Part shown: positions 9,246 through 19,124 of the stretch, one piece after another
Layout of the letters: every line of letters starts with the position of its first letter
Numbering within the stretch: the first letter of the stretch is position 1
DNA from: Aeromicrobium sp. 9AM
Lineage (GTDB): Bacteria; Actinomycetota; Actinomycetes; Propionibacteriales; Nocardioidaceae
Length of the DNA: 64,000 bases
Reading direction: 5' to 3'
Assembly (NCBI RefSeq): GCF_902506105.1
Contig: NZ_LR733304.1
Location: 1,597,458-1,661,457 of the forward strand
Made by a program: the position numbers and the translations under genes
The notes under the pieces: model-generated
What the model was told of the DNA's origin: nothing
The model's database searches: none
Seen by the model: the letters and a program-made list of their open reading frames with translations, nothing else

Positions 9246-9282
9246 GTGGGAGGTCGGCCCTGCTCGGAGTCCGGCCTCCCAC
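9246..9282 (+). terminator. Terminator after major tail gene
   Basis: GTGGGAGGTCGG (9246-9257) pairs with CCGGCCTCCCAC (9271-9282), a 12-base stem with one T-G wobble and a 13-base loop. CTTCACCTCTTTCT follows. It lies 8 bases after the major tail gene stop, so it probably reduces read-through into the chaperone and tape-measure genes. Confidence 0.75.
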
Positions 9283-9332
9283 GCTTCACCTCTTTCTGAG
9301 CACTTCCGAGCATCCGAGCGCAGGAGTCCAGC

Positions 9333-9836
9333 ATGGCCACCATCGAACCCCGCACCACTGTCGTCACCATCTACCAGGGCGACTACCTTGATCGCATCCG
9401 CCACCTCGAGCGCAAGTATGAGGCAGCGTTGGAGTCGGAGAAGTCGTCGTCTCGTCCGCTCGCCGCGGATGGTGAGTCGTCGACCGACATCGCCGATCAG
9501 CACGCCGAACTGGTGGCTGAGGCGGAAGTCTCGGCTCTCGACATCAAGGTCAAGGCGTTGGGTCGGCGGAAGTGGCGCGAGCTCGTAGCCGCTCACCCGC
9601 CGCGCGAGGACAGCCGCTCAGACCAAGCCGTAGGCGTCAACGAGGACACGTTCAAGGACGTCCTCATCGCAGCGTCGGTCGTCGAGCCGGACCTGTCCGA
9701 AGATGATCTGGACCAGTTGTCGGACATCGACAACGACCGGCTCTACTTCGCGGCGTTCGCGTTGAACCGGGCTGAGGCTCCGTCCCCAAAAGCGCACCTC
9801 GTCTCGCCGACGAGCACGGAGAGCGACGAGACCTAG
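9333..9836 (+). CDS. Tail assembly chaperone (G-type, zero-frame product)
   Basis: This 167-residue acidic protein lies between the major tail protein and the tape measure. The ATG has CAGGAG upstream. It is the unshifted product of the gpG/gpGT pair that coats the tape measure during tail assembly. About 15 codons before its stop lies a CCCAAAA slippery site (9785-9791) that gives access to the overlapping frame. Confidence 0.85.
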   Translation: MATIEPRTTVVTIYQGDYLDRIRHLERKYEAALESEKSSSRPLAADGESSTDIADQHAELVAEAEVSALDIKVKALGRRKWRELVAAHPPREDSRSDQAVGVNEDTFKDVLIAASVVEPDLSEDDLDQLSDIDNDRLYFAAFALNRAEAPSPKAHLVSPTSTESDET

Positions 9837-10282
9837 AGATCGCGCGCAGCCTCGACACGTCGCTGCGCAGGTTCAACGGGTGGGAGCCGAAGCGCACCAC
9901 CACGGTCACCGAATGGAAAGACGGCGTACCCGCCGCATGGGTGACCGAGGTCGAGCCTGAGTTCGACGTCAACGAGCGTGACAGCTGGTACGCGCTGGCT
10001 GAGTACGAAGCGGCCCTGTGCCCTCAGTGTGGGCAACTCCGGTCGATCTGTTCAGACCCCGCCACCGTGTTCCATCCGCGGCTCCACACGTGCTTCCTGA
10101 CGAGTGCCCAGCAGATGCATGAACGTCGCTGGCGTCGCAAGTACGAAAAGACTGAACCCGACCGTGATGGCTGGCTGCCCACCGATGGCTCCTTCGTGTG
10201 GGTGTCAGACGATCCAGGTGAACCCGACGAGAACCCGTTCAGCGGTGACGACGATCCGCTGTCTGCGCTCCCTTCGCAATAG
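9333..10282 (+). CDS. Tail assembly chaperone GT fusion (-1 frameshift product)
   Basis: The frame used after a -1 slip at 9785-9791 is fully open from 9791 to the TAG at 10280-10282. It has no convincing start of its own (first ATG or GTG candidates lie deep inside). Joining 153 zero-frame codons to 163 shifted codons gives 316 residues. The shifted part begins SAPRLADEHGERRDLEIARS and contains ALCPQCGQLRSICSDP, a cysteine-bearing motif typical of the T domain in actinophage chaperones. The ratio of G to GT controls tail assembly in lambda-like phages. Confidence 0.85.
9785..9791 (+). promoter_or_regulatory. Programmed -1 frameshift slippery site
   Basis: The heptamer C-CCA-AAA is in phase with the zero frame of the chaperone gene (TCC CCA AAA GCG). 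After slipping, CCC and AAA re-pair perfectly. It fits the canonical X-XXY-YYZ rule. The zero-frame stop is at 9834-9836, and the -1 frame stays open to 10282. Confidence 0.85.
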
Positions 10283-10427
10283 CGAGAACCGCCCCGCAAT
10301 ACAGGGTGCCGAGCGCGGCGATCGAAGCGAGGATGACCGCCCCGTTTCGCAGTAGGGCGATCGAGGCCATGGTCAGGACGAATCCGGCCATGCCGTAGTC
10401 GACCGGCTCCCACTTCCTCCACCTCAT
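10239..10427 (-). CDS. Putative small antisense membrane protein
   Basis: This 62-residue reading frame runs against the late operon in the 180-base gap between the chaperone and the tape measure, and overlaps the chaperone end by 44 bases. It has two hydrophobic segments (about residues 14-27 and 31-50) and a basic tail. Its codons show the strong G/C third-position bias of the real genes here (GTC, GAC, TAC, GGC, TTC, ATC, GCC). The ribosome site is weak. It could be an antisense shadow, but codon bias and the otherwise empty gap argue for a gene. Confidence 0.45.
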   Translation of the reverse strand: MRWRKWEPVDYGMAGFVLTMASIALLRNGAVILASIAALGTLYCGAVLAIAKGAQTADRRHR

Positions 10428-10463
10428 CGCCCCACCCTAAACCTTTCGAGAGGCGGTGTCTCC

Positions 10464-13229
10464 GTGACGAATCGCATCGTCAAGATCGTGCTGCGGGGCG
10501 ACGTCTCGAATCTGGTTGCTGGTCTGAAGGTCGCATCGACTGCCACGGCGGATGCTGCGAACAGGATGACGGGTGCCTCGAAGGAGGCGACGAAGTATCG
10601 GGCGAGCTTGTCGTCTGTCGGTTCGGTCGCGGGCAAGGTCGGTCTGGTCGCTGCTGCTGGTCTTGGAGCGATCGTGGTCGCGACGGCTCGTTTCGACAAG
10701 GCCATGTCTGCGGTTCAGGCAGCGACACACGAGTCTGCCTCTTCGATGGAGACGTTGCGTGCTGCTGCGATCAAGGCCGGTGCTGACACGGTCTACTCGG
10801 CGTCTGAGGCTGCCGGTGCGATCGAGGAGTTGGCGAAGGCTGGCGTGTCGACGAAGGACATCCTTGCGGGTGGACTCTCGGGCTCGTTGAACCTGGCTGC
10901 CGCTGGCGCGATCGAGGTTGGTGACGCGGCCGAGATCGCCGCGACCGCGATGACTCAGTTCTCCCTCGGCGGCGACAAGGTCACGCACATCGCCGACCTG
11001 CTCGCTGCCGGTGCTGGCAAGGCGCAGGGTGGTGTCGACGACCTCGGCATGGCGCTGAAGCAGTCCGGTCTCGTCGCATCCCAGACGGGCCTCACGATCG
11101 AAGAGACCACCGGCACGCTCGCGGCGTTCGCGTCTGCTGGCCTGATCGGTTCCGACGCAGGTACTTCGTTCAAGACCATGTTGCAGTCGCTCACGCCGAC
11201 CGGTGCGAAGGCTGCGAGCGAGATGGACCGACTCGGCATCACCGCGTATGACGCGCAGGGCAACTTCGTCGGGATGACCAAGTTCGCTGACAGCCTCAAG
11301 AACGGCCTGAAGGATCTCTCGGTCGAGCAGCAGAACGCGGCCATGAAGACAATCTTCGGCTCCGATGCTGTCCGTGCTGCCTCTGTGGTGTTCGCTCAGG
11401 GCGGCTCCGGGATCCAATCGTGGATCGACAAGGTTGACGAGTCCGGTTACGCCGCCGAGACCGCTGCGACTCGTCTCGACAATCTCTCGGGCGACCTTGA
11501 GCAGTTCAAGGGTTCGCTCGAGACTGCGCTGATCGGTGCTGGCGAAGATTCACAGGGCGGTCTCCGCGATCTGGTCCAAGGCGCCACCAACGCGGTCAAC
11601 GTTTTCAATAACCTGCCCGGTCCTGTCCGATCCTCGACCGTGGCGCTTCTTGGCATCACCGCCATTCTCGGTGGCGGCCTGTGGTTCACAGCGAAGACCA
11701 TTGCCGGCGTCGCAGCCATGCGCGCCAATCTGGTCGCGCTTGGTCCTGCAGGTGCTCGAGCAGCGGCTGGTATGCGTGCGGCTGGGGTCGCGGCTGCAGC
11801 GTTCGCGGCGATTGACATCGGCACCTCGCTGGCCGAATCGCTCGATGACCGCTCGACGGGCGAGATCGACAAGCTCGGCAAGAGTCTGCAGAGCCTGGCC
11901 AAGAGTGGCAAGGCGACCGGCGATCTCGCTGACCTGTTCGGCGATGACCTGCATGGCAAGTCTGTCCGCTTCGGTAAGGACATGGGCGGCATCGGTGACG
12001 CGCTGAAGTCGTTCTCGGACCTCTCCGACGACGGGGGTCTAACCGAGACCTTCACATGGCTCAAGGGTGGCGGCCCCGTTGGCAACAAGGGCGGACTGTA
12101 CGCCCAGGTCGATGCCATAAAGGACATGGATTCCGCGCTGTCGCGCTTGAGTAAGAACGACCCCGAGGCTGCCGCGAAAGCGTTCTCAGAGCTGTCGAAG
12201 CGGGCTAAGGACACAGGGGCATCGGCCGCGGACATCTCGGCTGCGTTCCCGTCCATGACCGCTGCAATGGATTCGGCCGGTGATGCATCGAAGCAGACCG
12301 CTGACGAGATCACCGCGCTTGGTGGCGAGGCTGACAGTGCGGCGGGTGACGTCAAGAAGCTGAACGACGCACTGGATGGACTCCTTGATCCGTTGCTGGG
12401 TCAGGACGCCGCCATGAGTGCATGGAAAGAGTCAATCTCCACCCTGTCTGGCGAGCTCCGCAAGAACGGCAACACGCTCGACTCGAATACCCATAAGGGC
12501 CGCGAGAACCGCAACGCCATTCGCGATCGCGTAGAGGCGTTGAAGGCTTCCGTACAGGCAGACGGCGAGGCCGGCGCAACGGCTGGTGAAATGTCAGCCA
12601 AGATGCTCCGCGGCGCTGCCGGCATCCTCCGCGCTGGCGAGGCTGCGGGCATCTCGCGCGGAAAGATGAAGTCGTATCTCGCGACGCTGGGTCTGACCCC
12701 GTCGCAGATCAAGACCGTCATTCAGGCCGAGACTGGCGACGCGCTGAATAAGGTCCGCAACCTGCAGCAGTTCATCAACGGCATGCACGGCAAGACCGTG
12801 AAGATTCACATCGAGGGTGGCACCCCGGGTGGCATCACAAAGGCCAGCGGCGGCATCGTCGACTACTACGCCAATGGTGGGATTCGCGAGAACCACATTG
12901 CGCAGATCGCCCCGGCCGGTTCGATGCGCGTGTGGGCCGAACCGGAAACGGGTGGTGAGGCGTACATCCCGTTCGCTTCGTCGAAGCGGAAGCGGTCGCA
13001 GGAGATCGCACTCGAAACGGTATCTCGCCTCGGTGGCGTCGCAGCATTCGCAGATGGCGGCACCCACGGCGTGGGCGGTTCGTCCGGCGCCATGTCACTT
13101 TCTCTTGTTGGCGCTCGAGTCTCTATCGACAAGAACGGGATTGGCACCTTCGTGGACGGTCGCATCGAGGCTGCGATTTCCGGCCAGGAGAACTTCACTG
13201 CGGGACAACGACGGGCCGGTTCACGATGA
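10464..13229 (+). CDS. Tail tape measure protein
   Basis: The 921-residue protein sets the tail length. The GTG start (MTNRIVKIVLRGDVSNLVAG) is followed by a TP901-type tape-measure core (FDKAMSAVQAATHESASSM, residues about 75-330). Hydrophobic segments occur near residues 390-450. Long Ala/Lys/Asp helices and a C-terminal IAPAGSMRVWAEPETGGEAY stretch are typical of actinophage tape measures. It overlaps the next gene by 4 bases. Confidence 0.93.
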   Translation: MTNRIVKIVLRGDVSNLVAGLKVASTATADAANRMTGASKEATKYRASLSSVGSVAGKVGLVAAAGLGAIVVATARFDKAMSAVQAATHESASSMETLRAAAIKAGADTVYSASEAAGAIEELAKAGVSTKDILAGGLSGSLNLAAAGAIEVGDAAEIAATAMTQFSLGGDKVTHIADLLAAGAGKAQGGVDDLGMALKQSGLVASQTGLTIEETTGTLAAFASAGLIGSDAGTSFKTMLQSLTPTGAKAASEMDRLGITAYDAQGNFVGMTKFADSLKNGLKDLSVEQQNAAMKTIFGSDAVRAASVVFAQGGSGIQSWIDKVDESGYAAETAATRLDNLSGDLEQFKGSLETALIGAGEDSQGGLRDLVQGATNAVNVFNNLPGPVRSSTVALLGITAILGGGLWFTAKTIAGVAAMRANLVALGPAGARAAAGMRAAGVAAAAFAAIDIGTSLAESLDDRSTGEIDKLGKSLQSLAKSGKATGDLADLFGDDLHGKSVRFGKDMGGIGDALKSFSDLSDDGGLTETFTWLKGGGPVGNKGGLYAQVDAIKDMDSALSRLSKNDPEAAAKAFSELSKRAKDTGASAADISAAFPSMTAAMDSAGDASKQTADEITALGGEADSAAGDVKKLNDALDGLLDPLLGQDAAMSAWKESISTLSGELRKNGNTLDSNTHKGRENRNAIRDRVEALKASVQADGEAGATAGEMSAKMLRGAAGILRAGEAAGISRGKMKSYLATLGLTPSQIKTVIQAETGDALNKVRNLQQFINGMHGKTVKIHIEGGTPGGITKASGGIVDYYANGGIRENHIAQIAPAGSMRVWAEPETGGEAYIPFASSKRKRSQEIALETVSRLGGVAAFADGGTHGVGGSSGAMSLSLVGARVSIDKNGIGTFVDGRIEAAISGQENFTAGQRRAGSR

Positions 13230-15034
13230 CGTTCACGACTCTTGCTCTCGCGTCTGATGCGTTGGTCCGAGAGAACAACCCGACCACGCCCTATGGTGCC
13301 TCCTCGTCGTCGTCGGTCAGTGGCGCCACGAGTGCCCGCCGACGCAGTCTGGGGTATTTCAATCTGCCGTTTCCGCGCGGGGTGCAGATCATCTCAGCAA
13401 CGCTGACGGTGTTCCAGAAGGAGGCCGCTACGGGTGGCGCGCGGGTCATCGACGCGACACCGTTGGCGGCTGGTTATCAGGAGTCGAAGGTTACGTGGGA
13501 CGACCAGCCCATCGCGGCTGGGACGGTCGGTTCGTCCCCATCGCAGGGCAATTCGGCGGTCATCGGGCGGCCATGGCCGATTGATCTGACAGCCACGATG
13601 CAGGCTGTTGCAGATGGTGCACCGTGGTACGGGTTCCGGTTGTCGTCGACGAATACGACGATTTTGCAACTGTTCGACCGCAGCGATCCCGACTTCGCTC
13701 CCGTCGTTGACATTGAGTTCGCCGATGCCCCGCAGGCGCCGACTGAGCTGGCCCCATCGTCTGCACGTTCGGTGTCGATTGCGCGTCCGACGTTGCGGTT
13801 CGACTTCTCAGATCTGACCGGTGACACGTCGATGGCGGCCCTGCAGGTGTGGATGAACCTCAGCGCCCCGTCCGTGACGCCATCGTTCGACTCGGGTGTT
13901 GTCGCTGCGGACCTTCCCGAGTATGTGCCGACGTTCGATGTGACTGTTGGTCAGGAGTGGTTCTGGCAGGCGGCTGTTCAGGATGGCGCTGGGCTCTGGT
14001 CGGATCGGTCCGAGTGGGTGTCGTTCAAGCGCACCGCGAAGCCGACTGTCGCGATCACCGCCCCGTCAACGTCGGTGTTCGAGCCGACGCCAACACTGGC
14101 GTGGACTGTGACGGGTGGGACGCAGAAGCAGTATCAGGTGTTCATCACCGACCCTGTCGATACGACGCTGGTTCTGTGGGACTCGCAGAAGCGGACCTCG
14201 ACCTCGACGTCGTTGACGATGCCGAAGCTGACACCGCCCGTGCTGTCTCCGGGTGGTTCGTACCTGATGGTGTTGCGTGTGTGGGACACGGTCCTGCGCG
14301 AAGGTGTGCCGGGCGATCCGGTGTACACCGAGGTCACAAAGGCGTTCACGTTCGGCCTCTCAGGTGCTGTGACGGGCGTGTCATCACTGGTGGCGACTGG
14401 CGGCACCAGTCCGGGTATTCCGCTGACGTGGACGCGCGCCACCGCCCCCGACTCCTTCTCGGTCGTCCGTGATGGTGTCACGATCGCCACCAACCTCGAC
14501 CCTACCGACCTGACCACAGGCGGCACTGGATACGCGTGGACCGACCGCGGCGCCACTCCGCGGCATGCGCACACCTACACGGTGCTCGCTGTGGTCGGCG
14601 GCCTCGCATCGCAGACCAACCCCACAGCCAACGCAACCACCACCCCGAACAGCCTCTGGGTTGTCTCCGCTGACGGCCTGCACGCTGTGGCGATTGCCAA
14701 CCGCGATACGGACACGCCGCCAATTGACACCGTCGCGAGCGAGGTCTCCGAGGTTCACCGCCCGATCGGTGCCCGCAACCCGGTACTGCGGACCCAGTCG
14801 GTCTATGGCCGGGCGGGTTCAATCGCCGGTGCCCTAACCGTCCGCAGCTCGGCCGACTCGTTGGACGTGCAGCGTGCTCACTGGCGGGCGATCGTCGCGA
14901 ACCGGTCCACGCCGGTGTACGTGACTGCTGTCGACACTGCGTTCCGGGCAACCCTGTACAACGTCCCCGACCACATCAAGGACGACCTCAACGATTTCGT
15001 CGATGTCGACTGTGACTACTTCGAGGTCCGCTGA
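13226..15034 (+). CDS. Minor tail protein with DNRLRE-like N-terminal domain
   Basis: The 602-residue protein starts at an ATGA overlap with the tape measure. Residues about 1-165 look like a DNRLRE-type beta-sandwich (SLGYFNLPFPRGVQIISATL; VTWDDQP; a GVDIEF-like strand). Fibronectin-like Ig repeats fill about 170-440, and the C-terminal part (to FVDVDCDYFEVR) resembles distal-tail/baseplate proteins. It probably forms the tail tip. The carbohydrate-binding role of the first domain is inferred. Confidence 0.78.
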   Translation: MTFTTLALASDALVRENNPTTPYGASSSSSVSGATSARRRSLGYFNLPFPRGVQIISATLTVFQKEAATGGARVIDATPLAAGYQESKVTWDDQPIAAGTVGSSPSQGNSAVIGRPWPIDLTATMQAVADGAPWYGFRLSSTNTTILQLFDRSDPDFAPVVDIEFADAPQAPTELAPSSARSVSIARPTLRFDFSDLTGDTSMAALQVWMNLSAPSVTPSFDSGVVAADLPEYVPTFDVTVGQEWFWQAAVQDGAGLWSDRSEWVSFKRTAKPTVAITAPSTSVFEPTPTLAWTVTGGTQKQYQVFITDPVDTTLVLWDSQKRTSTSTSLTMPKLTPPVLSPGGSYLMVLRVWDTVLREGVPGDPVYTEVTKAFTFGLSGAVTGVSSLVATGGTSPGIPLTWTRATAPDSFSVVRDGVTIATNLDPTDLTTGGTGYAWTDRGATPRHAHTYTVLAVVGGLASQTNPTANATTTPNSLWVVSADGLHAVAIANRDTDTPPIDTVASEVSEVHRPIGARNPVLRTQSVYGRAGSIAGALTVRSSADSLDVQRAHWRAIVANRSTPVYVTAVDTAFRATLYNVPDHIKDDLNDFVDVDCDYFEVR

Positions 15035-16182
15035 TGCTGGCGCTCGGTCTGCCCACCACTGAGGCGCGAGAGTACGCGTCACTGTTGGCGTCCACGTGCG
15101 AGCTGAAGACCACAGTGCAGATCCTCGACAACGAGCACAACGTCATCTCAACGGTGTCGCAGTTGCTGATGGATGGTCAGGTCAACGGCACTGTTCCCGC
15201 GTCTGGTGAGGTGTCCCGGACGGTGACGTTGACGTTCCTCGATCCGGGCCATTCGTTGGCATTGGACTCCAACTCCCCGTCTGACGGTGCCATGTATCTG
15301 GACCGCATGATTCGTGTCGTGTACTCGATGCGCGGGTCACGCTGGTTCGACGTCCCGGTCTTCACTGGTCCGATCATCAAGGTTGACCGTGACGGCGACT
15401 TCGTGAACGTTGAAGCGCACGGCAAGGAACGGTTCGCCCTCGGTGACGCGTACTCGCCTGGCACCCGGTCGGGGTTGAAGACGACCACGATCAGCGTCCT
15501 GTTGGGCATGTCTGGTGAGGTGTCCCGCTACATCAGCCTCCCGTCGTCGCGTCAGAGGTTGCCTAAGCGTTTGTCGATCGCTCGAGATTCGCAGCCGTGG
15601 GTGTTGGCAACGAAGGTTAACGCGTCGTTGACTGCTGGGCGGATCTTGTACTACGACGGCCGTGGTGTGTGCCGGTCGGTGAAGAAGCCTTCGAGGTCGT
15701 CGTTCACCGTGTCGAACAGCAACGGGATGCTGCTGTCCGACCCGCAGATTTCGTACTCGACCGATGAGATGAAGAACGTCGTGCGGGTGACGGGTGGCAA
15801 GCCGAAGGGTTCCAAGACCCCGGTGGTTGGTGTGGCGAAGGCTCCGTCGTCATCGCCGATGAACGCGTACAACATTGGCCGCAATAGCAAGCCGGTGTGG
15901 CGGGCGTTGTTCGAGGAGAATGGCGACCTTCGCACCACGGCCGCTGCGACTGCCCGCGCTCGTGACCTGCTCGAGGACTACTTGCTGCAGGTCGTGGATG
16001 TCACGTTCACATGCCTGCCCATCCCGCATCTTGAGCCGTGGGATCTGATCACGGTGAAGACGTCCGCGTTCACCCGTGTCGTGCGCGTGAAGTCGTTCTC
16101 CATGTCGTTGGTCACGGGTGGCATGACGATCGGCTACCAGACCAAGTTGACCCGGTTGCGCCGACGAGTGGGGAAGAAGTAG
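15034..16182 (+). CDS. Minor tail protein (tail tip, DUF5047/Gp27-like)
   Basis: The 382-residue protein overlaps the previous stop by one base. Features such as RTVTLTFLDPGHSLALDS, VPVFTGPIIKVDRDGDFV, ARARDLLEDYLLQVVDVTF and a C-terminal TKLTRLRRRVGKK match the tail-hub proteins placed second after the tape measure in actinophages. It should be a component of the baseplate hub. The precise family name is tentative. Confidence 0.75.
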   Translation: MLALGLPTTEAREYASLLASTCELKTTVQILDNEHNVISTVSQLLMDGQVNGTVPASGEVSRTVTLTFLDPGHSLALDSNSPSDGAMYLDRMIRVVYSMRGSRWFDVPVFTGPIIKVDRDGDFVNVEAHGKERFALGDAYSPGTRSGLKTTTISVLLGMSGEVSRYISLPSSRQRLPKRLSIARDSQPWVLATKVNASLTAGRILYYDGRGVCRSVKKPSRSSFTVSNSNGMLLSDPQISYSTDEMKNVVRVTGGKPKGSKTPVVGVAKAPSSSPMNAYNIGRNSKPVWRALFEENGDLRTTAAATARARDLLEDYLLQVVDVTFTCLPIPHLEPWDLITVKTSAFTRVVRVKSFSMSLVTGGMTIGYQTKLTRLRRRVGKK

Positions 16183-18927
16183 ATGGAGTCAGGGAAGGTT
16201 GTCGCCGTTGTTGAGCGGGCCACTGGTTCCACCTTGGTGGGTGCTCACCTGGCTGGCGTGACTGACCTCGACGTCGATGACATCTACCCGTTCTCGGAGT
16301 CCGGTGGACTGCTGACGGTCGGCGCCAACACGTACACGTACCTGCCGTGGACTGAGGACGACTCACCGCTGACCCTGTCGTCACCGTTGCTGGCTGATGC
16401 CGAGGATGGCGACCCGGTCCTGTTGTCGCCGCTGTCGTTGACGAAGTACGCCACGGTGGTCCTCGGTTCCGATGACGAGCTCGAGCCTGGCGACGCGATT
16501 GAGGCGACGATTCAGCACAGTCTTGTGGCGATGTTCCCTGAGGGTATCCGCGACGATGACCAGTGCGAGACTGTCACCATCGTCGATGGTGACGACGGTT
16601 ACGAAGTGTCGGACATCATCGGCCGGCCCGTCGTGTTCGACGGTGCGACCATCGACCCCGACACGGTGCCCCCCCATATCCCACCTGCCCCGTCGTCCTC
16701 CCCCGACGTGGCAACTCTGGGCGGTCTGAAGCTGATCTTCGTGAAGTGGGATGCCCTGGTGGGTGATGGCCCGTTCACGTATGAACTGCATGTGTCGACT
16801 TCGACGTTCACCCCGGTCGCTGGTGATCCTGCGACGTTGTTGGTGGAGACTCCTGCGACGATGGTTGCGGCGAAGACTCTGCCGGATGGTACGCCGTTCG
16901 TGTATGACACGGATTACTTTTTCTGTCTGATCGCGAAGACTCTGGGCGGCGTGGCTCCTGCTGGTGCGGTGGCGTCGGGTCGTATGGATCAGACGGCGTC
17001 GGGTGACCTTGCCGTGGGATCTGTGACCGCAGACCAACTCGCCGCGATCGTGACGTTCTCGACCCTGTTCCGCACGGCTGAGACGGGTCAGCGTGGCGAG
17101 TGGGACACGGACAGTTTGCGGTTCTATGACTCCGCTGACAACCTTGTGACTCGGCTGTCTGGCGATGACTCATTCTTCTCTGGTGACGCGACGATCAGCA
17201 GTCTTGAGACGCAGGCCGCGACGTTGGGTGGCGTGACGACTGGTCCTCCGGGTGGCACGTTCAAGGTCGGTTCGTCGATCGTGACTGCGCCGACCCTCGC
17301 CCTGGATCATGTGTCGGTTCCGCTGTCGCGTGTGGCGACACCGTTTGCCACGGCCACCAAATACATGACGGACACAGTCTCGACCGACTTGTGGACCTTT
17401 TTCACCTTCGGCTACACAGTCGACGACCGAGCCACCTTCGTCAACTCGACGGACGGCACCTCAGCGACGATGACGTGGTTCTCACCCTTCCCGTTCTCCA
17501 CACCCCTCGCCTCGCGCAGTACCGCCATCTCTCCTACGAGGTTCTACGCTGCGGGAACGTCCGCCGGGTCGCTATACGTCATCCGAGGCGTCCGAGCGAC
17601 CGGCATCGTCCCTGCGGAGTCCTACGCCAACCTCGGCGCCGCACCCGGCACTGGCGGCTATGCCACCAATGATCCGATCATCGGTTTGCAGGCTGGCACT
17701 GGTTACGTTCTTGTCGCACACCGCGTGCAGGGTGCGCAGACCATCAGCGGCCAGTCCTACGCCAACAACGAGGTCATGGTTCGCAAGTATTCGCCGTTCG
17801 CCACCGGCACCACCTTGACCATGACACTGACCCAGACCATCAAGACCGGCCTGATCGCGAACGGCCCCCTCGGCACAGTGCTGATGGACGACAACTCCGG
17901 CACGTTCGACATGCCCGCATCGGCTGGCAACAAAGCACTCGTACTGTCCGCGCCGGCAGGATTCACGGCAGGCTTCGGTGAACAGCATCGCGCTGTTGCC
18001 GTGGCGAATACCGGAGCGACCGTCACCGCCAGCGCGCTCCCGACATCGGGCGCACCCACGGCATGGTTCGGCAGCACCAACGAACGTGGCCTCTACTACG
18101 ACGGCACCGCATTGTGGGGCACCGAAGGCACGGGCGATGTCGTCCGCAAATACGGCACCAGCAACGTCGTCGCGTCACCGGTCTACCACGGCTACACGTA
18201 CTGGAACGGCACGCAAGAGACGATGCTGTCACCGACCGTCAACAAGGCCATCTTCGCCCGCTACAAGTCACAGTGGACCATCCCCACACTGCCCACCGGG
18301 ATCACACAGGTGCGGTTGTACGAGTCCGCAGTCTCCACCCCACGGACCCGGTTCGAACGCGTCGGCACCTACACGGGTACAGCAGGATCACCCCTGACGA
18401 TCCTCGCCAACCCGATCACCCCACCAGCCGGATCGGCAACCAACCCACCGCCCGCGAGCTCGAACCTCACCAATGGTTCCTCCTACCAAGTGTTCGACGA
18501 CTTCGGCAACACCTGGCAAGGCGGCATCGTCAACCTGCCCGGACTGGCGACCAACGAGTCATATCAGGTCTCGCTCCCATCAACGGTCAACGTTGCGGTC
18601 ACCACGAACGTCACATTGACCGGCCTGACCCAGTCGGTCACCTCCCCCGGCACCACAGCCGTGTACGACGTGAGCATCGACGCCGACGTACAAGTCGGTG
18701 TCACCGCGACGACCAACACGATCGAATGCCTCGTGGACGGCACCGCAGAGACCAAGCAACTGCTCTCAGGTGGCGTTGCGTTGTGGCGCGGATCAGCGAG
18801 TAAGACGTGGCGCATCACTGGCCTTTCGGCGGGCAGTCACACATTCAGCTTCCGGTCGAAGAACACCACCGCACAGTCCGTGAACATCAGCAGTCACACC
18901 GCCATGGTCGTCAAGCGAACCGCTTAG
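16183..18927 (+). CDS. Large minor tail protein / central fibre
   Basis: The 914-residue protein starts directly after the previous stop. The N-terminal part (about 1-160) is likely tail-bound. A fibronectin-type region (PPAPSSSPDVATLGGLKLIF) follows, then long Gly/Thr/Ser-rich beta stretches, and a C-terminal beta domain ending SVNISSHTAMVVKRTA. Such proteins form the central spike or fibre and probably take part in host recognition. The receptor is unknown. The gene ends 3 bases from the convergent leftward gene at 18931. Confidence 0.75.
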   Translation: MESGKVVAVVERATGSTLVGAHLAGVTDLDVDDIYPFSESGGLLTVGANTYTYLPWTEDDSPLTLSSPLLADAEDGDPVLLSPLSLTKYATVVLGSDDELEPGDAIEATIQHSLVAMFPEGIRDDDQCETVTIVDGDDGYEVSDIIGRPVVFDGATIDPDTVPPHIPPAPSSSPDVATLGGLKLIFVKWDALVGDGPFTYELHVSTSTFTPVAGDPATLLVETPATMVAAKTLPDGTPFVYDTDYFFCLIAKTLGGVAPAGAVASGRMDQTASGDLAVGSVTADQLAAIVTFSTLFRTAETGQRGEWDTDSLRFYDSADNLVTRLSGDDSFFSGDATISSLETQAATLGGVTTGPPGGTFKVGSSIVTAPTLALDHVSVPLSRVATPFATATKYMTDTVSTDLWTFFTFGYTVDDRATFVNSTDGTSATMTWFSPFPFSTPLASRSTAISPTRFYAAGTSAGSLYVIRGVRATGIVPAESYANLGAAPGTGGYATNDPIIGLQAGTGYVLVAHRVQGAQTISGQSYANNEVMVRKYSPFATGTTLTMTLTQTIKTGLIANGPLGTVLMDDNSGTFDMPASAGNKALVLSAPAGFTAGFGEQHRAVAVANTGATVTASALPTSGAPTAWFGSTNERGLYYDGTALWGTEGTGDVVRKYGTSNVVASPVYHGYTYWNGTQETMLSPTVNKAIFARYKSQWTIPTLPTGITQVRLYESAVSTPRTRFERVGTYTGTAGSPLTILANPITPPAGSATNPPPASSNLTNGSSYQVFDDFGNTWQGGIVNLPGLATNESYQVSLPSTVNVAVTTNVTLTGLTQSVTSPGTTAVYDVSIDADVQVGVTATTNTIECLVDGTAETKQLLSGGVALWRGSASKTWRITGLSAGSHTFSFRSKNTTAQSVNISSHTAMVVKRTA

Positions 18928-18930
18928 GCC

Positions 18931-19107
18931 TCACTCGCTGCGGCTGTGACTGTCTCGCGCCTTCGCATTCTCCGAGCGGATGAACGCACGGATCTTCGCC
19001 GAAGCATCAGTGCCCTCGGCCTCAGCCTGAGCCATGAATGGGTCCCAGTCCTCGTCGTCAACGCGGATGCTGCGGCGGGTCGTGCCCTTGCTTGTCACGC
19101 GGCTCAT
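18931..19107 (-). CDS. Ribbon-helix-helix DNA-binding protein
   Basis: This 58-residue protein runs against the late operon. Residues about 10-46 fit the Arc/CopG pattern: a basic beta strand (TTRRSIRVDDEDW) followed by two helices (PFMAQAEAEG and DASAKIRAFIRSENAK). Such proteins are dimeric operator binders. I chose the ATG at 19107 because the longer frame upstream is coding for the membrane protein at 19125-19295 in another frame. It is the second gene of the small leftward cluster headed by the operator-bound promoter at 19287-19338, which it might regulate. Confidence 0.65.
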   Translation of the reverse strand: MSRVTSKGTTRRSIRVDDEDWDPFMAQAEAEGTDASAKIRAFIRSENAKARDSHSRSE

Positions 19108-19124
19108 CTTGCCAGCCTGTGGGT

